Shown: positions 25,637 to 32,266 of the stretch, in pieces
How positions within the stretch are numbered: position 1 is the stretch's first letter
Layout: each line of letters opens with the position of its first letter
Assembly (NCBI GenBank): GCA_024330215.1
Contig: JANDLU010000026.1
Span: 1 to 40,757 of the forward strand
Origin: Candidatus Gaiellasilicea maunaloa
Lineage (GTDB): Bacteria > Actinomycetota > Thermoleophilia > Gaiellales > Gaiellaceae
Direction: 5' to 3'
DNA: 40,757 bases
The notes under the pieces: generated by a model
What the model saw: the letters and a program-made list of their open reading frames with translations, nothing else
Database searches by the model: none
Told to the model about the DNA's origin: nothing
Position numbers and translations under genes: made by a program

Positions 25637-26436
25637 CGTGCTCGCTCGCCGAGCGCGACGAGGTAGAGAACGGACTCGTGCACGCCGTCGACGCCCAGCA
25701 CGGCTTCGATGCGGGAATCGTAGAATCCTCCGAGCGGAAGGGCCGCAAGCCCGAGCGCGCCGGCCGTCAACAATGCGTTCTGAACCGCGTGGCCCGCTTC
25801 GAGCAGGGTGAAGCGATATGCCCGAAGACCGTACTTGAACCTGGTTCGCCAGAAGACACCCGTGACCGCGAGGATGGCGGCAGAGTTCTCGCCGATCGCC
25901 GGCTCGACCAACTCCCGCTCGATTCCAGCTACGTCTCCCGTTAGTTGCTCCAGGCAGGAATCGTGTGGATCGAAGTGGTAAACGCCGCGAGGCGTGGCCT
26001 CGAGGCGAAGGCTGAGGACGTAAAGCTCGAGTGGGTAGAGCGCACCACCTGACGGAATCGTGCGCCGCGCGGGCTCGCCCGACCTGAGTCCGTTGGCGGC
26101 GCCGAGCACGGCGGCAAGCGTCGGCAGATCGATCGTCGAGCCGGGAGCCGGACGCTGCGAGCATCTCTCCTCGATCGCACGCGCAAGCGATCCCCGAGGC
26201 CGCCTGGGCGGCGGCAGCAGGATCCGCGGTCTGTGCAGGTACCGGTGGCCGGCGCGACCGACCGACTGCCTGAGCTCGGCATGGCTCTCCATGAGCAGGA
26301 TGCCGCGACTTTGCCGAAGGCCGGAGCTCGGGTAGAGCTTGGTGGCCTCGTGCAGGGTCTCCGCCGGGTCGTCGAGCGCTACGCCGTCTCCGTAGACCAC
26401 GGATGCGAACTCAGCGGTGGGCGTCTTCGGGTTCAT
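25633..26436 (-). CDS. SagB-type FMN-dependent azoline dehydrogenase
   Basis: 267 residues of the nitroreductase-like SagB/ThcOx family. Key stretches are ARRTIPSGGALYPLELYV (123-140, FMN phosphate binding) and FKYGLRAYRFTLLEAGHAVQ (200-219). The latter contains the Lys-Tyr pair (201-202) known to be important in azoline oxidases. The final FMN-binding block is LGLAALPLGGFYD (228-240). The N-terminal 70 residues (YGDGVALDDPAETLHEATKL) match the extended SagB N-terminus. It oxidises thiazolines/oxazolines made by the YcaO enzyme to aromatic thiazoles/oxazoles. ATG at 26436 overlaps the YcaO stop as ATGA. Context and motifs agree well. Confidence 0.93.
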   Translation of the reverse strand: MNPKTPTAEFASVVYGDGVALDDPAETLHEATKLYPSSGLRQSRGILLMESHAELRQSVGRAGHRYLHRPRILLPPPRRPRGSLARAIEERCSQRPAPGSTIDLPTLAAVLGAANGLRSGEPARRTIPSGGALYPLELYVLSLRLEATPRGVYHFDPHDSCLEQLTGDVAGIERELVEPAIGENSAAILAVTGVFWRTRFKYGLRAYRFTLLEAGHAVQNALLTAGALGLAALPLGGFYDSRIEAVLGVDGVHESVLYLVALGERAR

Positions 26437-27755
26437 GGGAATGGATGCGGTAGCGGATTCAGATCCTGGAGTGTGAGCGGCCGCTGCGTCAACATGGCCC
26501 TTTCGGACGCGTCCAGAAGGCGGGGTGAACCGAGAAAGCGCGCACGGTGCGGGACATCGAGCGCGCAGAGGCCAGGAGCAACCGTCTTGACGACGTGGAG
26601 GCCGGTCGCCGCCACGTCGGGGGCCGTCACGTCGATCGCGAACGCGCCGGAGCCGGCCAGTGCGATCCGCTCGACGAGTCGCGTGAGGCATGCGTCGCCG
26701 CGCTCGACGAGCCTCGGGATCTCTTGCACCGCTCGCGTCAACGTCGAGCCGGCGAGGAATGCGGCACCTTCGGCGCGGCGGGCGTCGCTGTAGTACTGGA
26801 TGTGATCCTCGAACGTCAGGATGTCGGAGCCGCCGTCAGCGAACGTCCGGTCGGGTCGCACGAGGGCGAGCTTCCAGCCGGCGGACCGGCTGGCGAAGGC
26901 CTCGCTGAGCGCCTTCCACCAGGCCCGGCCGATCCCCGCGGCGGCCGCAGCCCCGACGCCGAGCGCACCGCCGGTTCCGGGTGCGCGCACCACGCCGAGT
27001 ACGGTCGGGAAGCCGTGGAACGCCGAGAGGTCGATCGCTGCGTACTCGAGCCCGGTGGGCGCGAAATACTTCGCGTCGATCGCGCTCAGGCTCTCGTCCG
27101 AGCTCCAGTCGAGCCTGGGCAGCGAGAGCCGGTTCGACCAGACGAGCATGAACGCATCCCGCTCCAGCAACTCGAAGAGGCCACGCTCCATCGCCTCCTC
27201 TCGCGATCCCCCACAGGCCATGCCGCTGCTGGTCGCGTAGCCGATCCGGACCCCGTGCGGCCGGCTGGGGTGGGTAAGGAAGACGAGCTCCACCGGGAGC
27301 CACGCGGGCTCGCCGGTGGCGAGATCCGTGCCGTCGACCCAGTGGATGCGCAGATCGCTCGTGAACGGCGCGAACGAGAACCCCGGCTGCGCGTATTGCG
27401 TGTCGTGGAAGAGAGCGAAGGACGATGGGGCCACCGCCGAGGGACCGAGCTCGGTCGCCGTCGCGAGCACGAAGCGCTCGATCGGGAGATGACAGCCGGA
27501 GTAGCGCTCGACCGCCTCGCCGATCGCCGCGGACACCGCCTGGGTGTGCGAGAACCCTGTGCCCCCCATGCCGCCGGAGTGGCCGAGCGACGCTCCCACG
27601 AGTCCTTCGCCCTGAGCCGTCTCGGACGAGACGGTGATCAGGCGCGGCTCGTCAGGCGTGGCCATACTCTCCTCGAGCCGCGACACGATCCCCACATATG
27701 GAGAGGCGAGAGAACGCAGGTTCGCCGGAACAGCATCGAGCAGCGCGCCGGTCAT
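26433..27755 (-). CDS. YcaO-domain cyclodehydratase (SagD-like)
   Basis: 440 residues covering a full YcaO domain. ATP/Mg-binding motifs are visible: SAAIGEAVERYSG (75-87), then SSGMACGGSREEAMERGLFE (176-195) and LLERDAF (196-202). The C-terminus is LNPLPHPFP, a PxPxP tail known to matter for activity in azoline-forming YcaO proteins. The enzyme uses ATP to activate the backbone amide so that Cys (or Ser/Thr) side chains cyclise to azolines. Its partner is the SagC-like protein encoded directly upstream. ATG at 27755 overlaps that gene's stop as ATGA. The alternative YcaO reactions (thioamide, amidine) are less likely because a dehydrogenase and Cys-rich precursors are present. Confidence 0.94.
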   Translation of the reverse strand: MTGALLDAVPANLRSLASPYVGIVSRLEESMATPDEPRLITVSSETAQGEGLVGASLGHSGGMGGTGFSHTQAVSAAIGEAVERYSGCHLPIERFVLATATELGPSAVAPSSFALFHDTQYAQPGFSFAPFTSDLRIHWVDGTDLATGEPAWLPVELVFLTHPSRPHGVRIGYATSSGMACGGSREEAMERGLFELLERDAFMLVWSNRLSLPRLDWSSDESLSAIDAKYFAPTGLEYAAIDLSAFHGFPTVLGVVRAPGTGGALGVGAAAAAGIGRAWWKALSEAFASRSAGWKLALVRPDRTFADGGSDILTFEDHIQYYSDARRAEGAAFLAGSTLTRAVQEIPRLVERGDACLTRLVERIALAGSGAFAIDVTAPDVAATGLHVVKTVAPGLCALDVPHRARFLGSPRLLDASERAMLTQRPLTLQDLNPLPHPFP

Positions 27756-28708
27756 GCGACCATTGCCTCGTGCCAAGGCGCCTGAGGGGCGGCGGCCGCT
27801 GCCGGCGAGCAGACGGGACAGCGAGGCACCCGCAGCACGACGTGCGACTCCACCTGGAGCAGCGGAGCGCTCTCGAGCGTGAAGAGGGTGCCCGGAAGAG
27901 AGGGATCGCCGGCAGCGACCCATCTCACGACGACCTCCGCCGCGACGGCCGCCGCCAGAGCGAGAACCGTGGGCCGTGGGTCGCTTCCCGCCGGTACGTC
28001 GCGCAGCTGCGCGAGCTCATGTGCACAGCCGCTCGTCGATTCGCGTCTGAGCTGCAGGCACGTGTGGCACGGGCCTTCGGCAGGGACGATCAGCGGCCCG
28101 ACGGAGAGCGTGCGCCCATCGTACTCTCCGATCGGGATCCAGGCGATGTTGTCTCGGAGCCCTCGCTGGTTCCACTCCGCGTACAGGCTCTGCTCGGCCG
28201 GGCCGGGAGCGACGACGACGAGGCCGCCCGGGTCATCGGCAGGCGCGCCTCGCGTCACGTCGTCGACGCCTGAGAGATGGAGCAGTCGCGCGAGCGGATC
28301 GGCCAGGACGCCGTGACCGACGATCCGGATCCCTGCGCTCGCGAGTCGTTGGGCCAGCTCGTCCAGCGTTGTCCCCGGCCCGGCCGTCGCGGCGAGCGTC
28401 TCGACGACGGCCCGGCGAGCGCCGACGTCGAGACGCGGCCCGTCCGTGAGCAGGTCGTGCTCGGACAGCAGCCGGAGAGCCTGCTCAACCGCCGCGGCCA
28501 CCTCCGGCCCGACGACATCGACGATCTCGGGCGTCGTGCGTGTGCCGTCGAGGAGCGGTAGGAGCGCGGGCAGGAATGTCGTCGCGGCCGCGCCGCCGAA
28601 GGCGACCACGGAGCGTCCGTGCTCGAGCAGGACCCCGTCCTCCACCTGGGCGAGCCGGTACCAGGGCTTGAGCAGCGGGCGTTCCGGCACTGTTCGCGAC
28701 TCGTTCAC
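27752..28708 (-). CDS. E1-like cyclodehydratase partner with leader-binding domain (SagC/ocin-ThiF-like)
   Basis: 318 residues. Residues about 12-90 look like a winged-helix RiPP recognition element (PWYRLAQVEDGVLLEHGRSV, LLDGTRTTPEIV, ALRLLSEHDLL), which binds the precursor leader. A reduced E1/ThiF-like region follows (GIRIVGHGVLADPLARLL near 126-143, YAEWNQRGL near 176-184). Four cysteines, CHTC (214-217) and CPVC (297-300), form the expected structural zinc site. The protein would present the precursors to YcaO. GTG at 28708 overlaps the stop of the second precursor gene (GTGA), coupling maturation enzymes to precursor translation. An upstream in-frame Leu-rich extension belongs to the precursor region and is not real. 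Confidence 0.88.
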   Translation of the reverse strand: MNESRTVPERPLLKPWYRLAQVEDGVLLEHGRSVVAFGGAAATTFLPALLPLLDGTRTTPEIVDVVGPEVAAAVEQALRLLSEHDLLTDGPRLDVGARRAVVETLAATAGPGTTLDELAQRLASAGIRIVGHGVLADPLARLLHLSGVDDVTRGAPADDPGGLVVVAPGPAEQSLYAEWNQRGLRDNIAWIPIGEYDGRTLSVGPLIVPAEGPCHTCLQLRRESTSGCAHELAQLRDVPAGSDPRPTVLALAAAVAAEVVVRWVAAGDPSLPGTLFTLESAPLLQVESHVVLRVPRCPVCSPAAAAAPQAPWHEAMVA

Positions 28709-28836
28709 TCGAAGCCGCCGCAGCAGCAGCAGCAGGCGGAGCAACAGCACTCGGTCTTCCTGGCGAAGAACGCATGCCGGAGCCCATGCTGCGTCGCGGT
28801 CAGATCGAGCAGCTCCTCAGTCAACAGGTCGAACAC
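28705..28836 (-). CDS. TOMM precursor peptide 2, polycysteine core
   Basis: 43 residues. The leader (1-29) begins MFDLLTEELLDLTA and is 15/25 identical with the first precursor over its N-terminal part. The core is CCCSACCCCCGGFE: eight Cys, one Ser, with two Gly and an acidic end. Eight thiazoles plus possibly one oxazole could form. GTG at 28836 follows AAAGGAG with 6 bases to the start codon, and the alignment with precursor 1 fixes this start; an in-frame frame upstream of it is not needed. Five consecutive cysteines are encoded by the same codon TGC. The stop overlaps the cyclodehydratase partner gene. Confidence 0.9.
   Translation of the reverse strand: MFDLLTEELLDLTATQHGLRHAFFARKTECCCSACCCCCGGFE
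28720..28734 (-). repeat. (TGC)5 codon run in the precursor 2 core
   Basis: Five identical TGC codons in tandem encode the Cys5 block. Such a run can gain or lose units by slippage without changing the reading frame, which would alter the number of thiazoles. Confidence 0.9.
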
Positions 28837-28842
28837 GAGCGT

Positions 28843-28846
28843 CTCC
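28843..28846 (-). promoter_or_regulatory. Ribosome binding site of precursor 2
   Basis: GGAG within AAAGGAGA, 6 bases before GTG at 28836. It decides the start of this very short gene. Confidence 0.85.
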
Positions 28847-28885
28847 TTTCGGTCGTTGGTGATCGGCTTCGCACTTGCCGTCGGC

Positions 28886-29005
28886 TCAGCTCCAGCAGCA
28901 CGAGCAGCAGCAGCAGTCGACGATGACCGTCGCATAGCGCGCGTTCCGCACGCCTCTGGTCTCGGCAGTGAGCTCGAGCAGCTCTGCCGTCAATCGGTCG
29001 AACAT
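28886..29005 (-). CDS. TOMM precursor peptide 1, polycysteine core resembling SagA
   Basis: 39 residues: an amphipathic leader of 30 residues beginning MFDRLTAELLELTA and a core CCCCSCCWS. The core closely recalls the streptolysin S precursor core (CCCCCTTCCFS): a Cys block, a hydroxyl residue, two Cys, an aromatic residue and Ser. ATG at 29005 is preceded by GGAGG with 5 bases spacing, the strongest ribosome site of the operon, suited to an abundant precursor. It is the first gene, 49 bases before precursor 2. No Gly-Gly cleavage site is present; cleavage may occur between about Tyr24 and Asp30. Too short for most gene callers. Confidence 0.92.
   Translation of the reverse strand: MFDRLTAELLELTAETRGVRNARYATVIVDCCCCSCCWS
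28904..28915 (-). repeat. (TGC)4 codon run in the precursor 1 core
   Basis: Four identical TGC codons encode the first Cys block of the core. They are followed by TCG, two more TGC and TGG. Confidence 0.9.
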
Positions 29006-29010
29006 GTCTT

Positions 29011-29015
29011 CCTCC
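29011..29015 (-). promoter_or_regulatory. Ribosome binding site of precursor 1
   Basis: GGAGG within AAGGAGGAAG, 5 bases before ATG at 29005. A near-perfect site that fixes the start of the first RiPP precursor. Confidence 0.9.
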
Positions 29016-29063
29016 TTCTCCGGGTTGAGCCGGTTCTGGACCCACCTGGAGGCGAGTCCTCTT

Positions 29064-29075
29064 CGAGCATGCTCG
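29064..29075. promoter_or_regulatory. 12-base perfect palindrome upstream of the RiPP operon
   Basis: CGAGCATGCTCG lies about 60 bases before the first precursor ATG, in the 178-base region between the RiPP operon and the divergent flavoprotein gene. It may be an operator for the RiPP operon. I see no clear -35/-10 pair for the minus strand, although the stretch 29095-29180 is the least GC-rich of the neighbourhood and likely carries promoters in both directions. Confidence 0.4.
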
Positions 29076-29171
29076 GGTCGGCGAGGCGTTTCGTCACAAC
29101 TCTGCAACAGATATGTGCCGATATTGCGGCGTTGGCGATAAGCGTCGCTAATGCTTCGGATTATCACCTGG

Positions 29172-29177
29172 TATTCT
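29172..29177 (+). promoter_or_regulatory. -10-like TATTCT box, probable leaderless start of the flavoprotein gene
   Basis: TATTCT ends 6 bases before ATG at 29184 and no Shine-Dalgarno sequence intervenes. Transcription would then begin about at the start codon. Confidence 0.45.
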
Positions 29178-29183
29178 CAGCCC

Positions 29184-30377
29184 ATGACCGCGACGGCCAG
29201 CTTCGACGTGCTCGTGATCGGCAGCGGCGCCTCCGGGCTCGCCGCGGCCGTCTCGGCCGGCGACGCGGACGCCCGCGTCGCGCTCGCCACGAAGGGCTCG
29301 ATCCAGGCCTGTAACTCCGCCAAGGCGCAGGGTGGGATCCAGGCGGCGTTCGGCGAGGACGACTCTCCCGGGCAGCACGCAGCCGATGTCTGGAAGAGCT
29401 CCCATGAGAGCGCGGACATGCGACTCGTCGAGGTGCTGACCGGTGACGCGCAGAGCGCGATCCATTGGCTGGAGGAGCTCGGCGTCGCGTTCACGCGCGA
29501 GAACGGCGGCTATCGCCTCGCCCGCTGTGGCGGCGCCTCCGCGAAGCGCCTCCTCCAGGTCGGCGATCGCACCGGCCACGCGATCACGAAGGCGCTGCGC
29601 GAGGCCTTCGAGTCCGGCGACGGCACGCTCCTCGCGAACAGTCCGCTTCAGAGTCTCGAGCCGGCCCCGAACGGCTGGCGTGCGCGCTGCGGCGAGCACG
29701 AGCTCGACGCCGCTACCGTCGTCCTCGCGGCCGGCGGGCGCTGCTTCAGGGTGGCGGAGGAGCGCGGAGAGCTCTCGACGAATCATCCGAACGCGACGGG
29801 CGAGGTGACCCGGCTCGCCCTCGAGCTCGGAGCGGAGGCCCGCGACCTCGACGAGCTCCAATACCACCCGAACGGCGGCGCCTGGCCCGAGACGATGCAG
29901 GGCTACTCGATCCCGGAGACGACCCGAGCCTACGGCGCCGTGCTCCTGAACGCCGACGGCGAGGAGTTCACGGACTCTCTCGGCCCGCGAGACGTGGTCA
30001 GTCAGGCGATCTTCGACGAGGTCGCGAAGGGAAAGGGCGTCGAGACGTACGACGGCCGGCCGTCGGTCTACCTCGACACCACCCGGATCGCGCAGGAGGA
30101 CGCGGAGATCTCGCTGCCGTACATGCTGCGGCGCTACCGCGGCGCCGGGATCGACCCGCTCGAGGAGAGGATCCTGACCTACCCAGTGCTCCACTACCAG
30201 AACGGCGGCCTCGTGATCGACTCCGACGCTCAGACGACCATCGAGGGGCTCTACGCCTGCGGCGAGATCGCGGGCGGAACGCACGGCCGCAACCGGATGA
30301 TGGGAAACTCGCTGCTCGAGTGCTGCGTCTTCGGCCGCCGCGCCGGCCGGGCAGCGGCAGAGAAGGCGAACGCATGA
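29184..30377 (+). CDS. FAD-dependent fumarate reductase/L-aspartate oxidase-type flavoprotein
   Basis: 397 residues. GSGASG (13-18) binds the FAD ADP part, NSAKAQGGIQAAF is the flavin-covering segment of the SdhA/FrdA/NadB family. HPNATGEVTRLALELGAEA and LQYHPNGG give the active-site His region. The end has ACGEIAGGTHGRNRMMGNSL and LLECCVFGRRAG. The protein is shorter than SdhA or NadB (about 500-600) because the C-terminal helical domain is absent. No iron-sulfur or membrane anchor subunit lies nearby. Downstream fumarase-type subunits suggest work on fumarate/succinate-like acids. Its stop overlaps the next gene as ATGA. Confidence 0.82.
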   Translation: MTATASFDVLVIGSGASGLAAAVSAGDADARVALATKGSIQACNSAKAQGGIQAAFGEDDSPGQHAADVWKSSHESADMRLVEVLTGDAQSAIHWLEELGVAFTRENGGYRLARCGGASAKRLLQVGDRTGHAITKALREAFESGDGTLLANSPLQSLEPAPNGWRARCGEHELDAATVVLAAGGRCFRVAEERGELSTNHPNATGEVTRLALELGAEARDLDELQYHPNGGAWPETMQGYSIPETTRAYGAVLLNADGEEFTDSLGPRDVVSQAIFDEVAKGKGVETYDGRPSVYLDTTRIAQEDAEISLPYMLRRYRGAGIDPLEERILTYPVLHYQNGGLVIDSDAQTTIEGLYACGEIAGGTHGRNRMMGNSLLECCVFGRRAGRAAAEKANA

Positions 30378-30778
30378 GCGAGATCAGCCTCGAAGGACGG
30401 GCGGTGCTCGAGACCGGTGCGGGCCGAGGCTCGGGTGCTGCATACGCACCGAGCTTCGCGGCTCGGGGCTCCGACGTCGTCGTCCACGACGCGGGCGTAG
30501 CGCTCGACGGCAGCGGAGGCGCGGTCGCAGGACTGGCGGCGTATAACGTCGGCAAGATGGCCGGCTTCGCGCTCATGCTCGTCACCGCTGCCGAGGGAAC
30601 CGAGCTCGCATCCGACCGGTGCACCGTCTCCGGCGTGGTGCTGCGAGCGCACGCGGGTCGCTTTGGGATCGCCCGCTGGCACGCGGCCGACGAGGTCGAT
30701 CTGGGCCGCTCGCCGGCTTCGCCGGAAGCGGGCGCCGAGCGCTGGTACGAGATCGAGGAGGTTCACCGAACAGGATGA
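30374..30778 (+). pseudogene. Short-chain dehydrogenase with large internal deletion
   Basis: The frame is intact (134 residues) but far below the about 250-300 residues of the family. Residues 1-45 carry the cofactor motif TGAGRGSG and VVVHDAGVALDGSGG, typical of the hydroxyacyl-CoA/17-beta-HSD-type SDR N-terminus. The text then jumps to AAYNVGKMAGFALMLVTAAE, which is the YxxxK active-site helix. The NNAG segment and the catalytic Ser strand, about 100 residues, are missing. Start and stop still overlap both neighbours (ATGA on each side), so the deletion left coupling intact. Probably an enzyme remnant kept as a translation bridge; a small functional protein cannot be excluded. Confidence 0.7.
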
Positions 30779-31674
30779 GTACAGTCACCAGGACCGATCT
30801 CCAGCACGCCGTCGAGGACGCTGCTGCGCATCTCTACGTCTGGGCGCTGAAGGACATCCCGCAGGACCTACGCGACGCGCTTGCGGAGGCGACCGCCCGC
30901 GAGACCTCCATCACCGGCCGGCGCGTGCTGCAGACGATCAACCGGAACGTGAACATCGCCGACGACGAGAAGAATCTCGTCTGCCAGGACACGGGGATCG
31001 CCGTCTACACGTGTCGTGTCGGCGAGCACTTCCCGCTCCATCCCACCCGGATTTACGAGGCGCTGCGCGACGGCACCGGGCGCGCGACCGTCGAGCATCC
31101 GCTCCGCTCGAACGCGGTGCACACGATCACCCGGGAGAACACCGGCCCGAACATCGGTTACCGGCTCCCGATCGTCCACTGGGAGTTCATCCCCGACTGG
31201 GACGGACTCGACGTCAAGTGCGTCCCGAAGGGCTCCGGCTCGGAGAACATGAGCTTCCTGAAGATGTGCGTTCCCGCCGACGGGGTGAAAGGAATCAAGC
31301 AGTTCGTGCTCGAGTCGATCGTTGGTGCCGGCGGGAAGCCGTGCCCGCCCGGGATCGTCGGGGTCGGGATCGGCGGGACCGCCGACTACGCGATGTACCT
31401 CGCAAAGGAGGCGATCACGCGGCCGGTGGGCACACGGAACGGCGATCCGCTCGTGGCGCGGCTCGAGGAGGAGCTGCACGGGCTCCTGAACGAGACGGGG
31501 ATCGGCCCGATGGGGCTCGGCGGCGACGTGACCGTGCTCCAGTGCCACATCGAGCACGCGGACACGCATATGACGCTGAACCCGGTCGCGGTCAACTACC
31601 AGTGCTGGGCGGCGCGGCGCGCCTCCGTGCACGTCGATGCGCAGGGCAATCTCGACTACGACCGCGAGTTCTAG
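30775..31674 (+). CDS. Class I fumarase-type hydro-lyase, alpha (N-terminal) subunit
   Basis: 299 residues. Three cysteines placed as [4Fe-4S] ligands are seen: [11 protein letters not shown] (Cys70), [10 protein letters not shown] (Cys165) and [14 protein letters not shown] (Cys190). Other family features are [11 protein letters not shown] and [10 protein letters not shown]. With the beta subunit it forms the oxygen-sensitive class I fumarase/tartrate dehydratase type enzyme, adding water to fumarate or a similar unsaturated diacid. ATG at 30775 overlaps the stop of the SDR remnant. The beta subunit gene follows after 4 bases. Substrate (fumarate or L-tartrate) is not decided by the sequence alone. 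Confidence 0.9.
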   Translation: MSTVTRTDLQHAVEDAAAHLYVWALKDIPQDLRDALAEATARETSITGRRVLQTINRNVNIADDEKNLVCQDTGIAVYTCRVGEHFPLHPTRIYEALRDGTGRATVEHPLRSNAVHTITRENTGPNIGYRLPIVHWEFIPDWDGLDVKCVPKGSGSENMSFLKMCVPADGVKGIKQFVLESIVGAGGKPCPPGIVGVGIGGTADYAMYLAKEAITRPVGTRNGDPLVARLEEELHGLLNETGIGPMGLGGDVTVLQCHIEHADTHMTLNPVAVNYQCWAARRASVHVDAQGNLDYDREF

Positions 31675-31678
31675 CCCG

Positions 31679-32266
31679 ATGGCAAACCACACTGTCACCT
31701 TCCCGGTCACCGATCCACAGGAGATCCTGAAGCTCCGTGCGGGCGACGAGGTCACCGTCCAGGGCCGGATCATCGGGATCCGGGACCGGACGCAGATCCG
31801 GATCTTCGACCAGGGCGTCGAGCCGCCCATGGACCTGTCCGGCGCCTTCCTGCTCCACACCGCCCCTGGCGTCCGCAAGCTCGAGAACGGGCGCTACGAG
31901 AAGGTCTGCATCGGGACGACGACGAGCGCCCGGATGGTGCGCTTCACCGAGCCGCTCGGCCGCCGGTATGGCGTCCGCGCTATTTGCGGCAAGGGCGGCT
32001 TCCCCGACGAGGCGATCGCGCCGATGCACGAGCTCGGGATGGTCTACTTCGCGATCGTCGGCGGCGCGGCCGCGCTCGAGACGACGCAGATCGAGGAGAT
32101 CGAGGAGGTGATGTGGGAGGAGCTGATGCCCGAGTGCCTCTGGAAGTTCCGCGTCAAGGACTTCGGCCCGCTCACGGTCGGGATCGACGCGCACGGCAAC
32201 TCGCTCTACCACGACGTCCAGACCGCCGCCCAGGCCAAGTTGAAGGAGATCTATGCCCGTCTCTAA
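31679..32266 (+). CDS. Class I fumarase-type hydro-lyase, beta (C-terminal) subunit
   Basis: 195 residues. Typical features: LKLRAGDEVTVQGRIIGIRD at the N-terminus, GTTTSARMVRF, the ICGKGGF motif and a late YHDVQ. This is the swivelling substrate-binding domain that is fused to the alpha part in Escherichia coli FumA but separate here. The gene starts 4 bases after the alpha gene and its last 14 bases overlap the start of the phosphosulfolactate synthase gene. The organisation suggests one polycistronic message from the flavoprotein gene to ComA. Confidence 0.9.
   Translation: MANHTVTFPVTDPQEILKLRAGDEVTVQGRIIGIRDRTQIRIFDQGVEPPMDLSGAFLLHTAPGVRKLENGRYEKVCIGTTTSARMVRFTEPLGRRYGVRAICGKGGFPDEAIAPMHELGMVYFAIVGGAAALETTQIEEIEEVMWEELMPECLWKFRVKDFGPLTVGIDAHGNSLYHDVQTAAQAKLKEIYARL

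Noticed and set aside
28709..28750. Leu-rich N-terminal extension of the SagC-like protein
   Set aside because: It is only the precursor 2 core read in another frame; GTG at 28708 with the GTGA overlap fits the rest of the operon.
28619..28900. Frames rich in Gln/Ser on the plus strand across the precursor genes
   Set aside because: They are the complement of the TGC runs (GCA repeats) and have no ribosome site; the minus-strand peptides share a leader and adjoin the maturation genes.
28837..28935. N-terminal extension of precursor 2 to 76 residues
   Set aside because: The extension is Ala/Arg-rich, has no counterpart in precursor 1, and would bypass the AAAGGAG site in front of GTG 28836.
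28705..29005. CRISPR-like or microsatellite repeat array
   Set aside because: The repeats are Cys codons within two coding frames; there are no spacers or direct repeats of CRISPR length.
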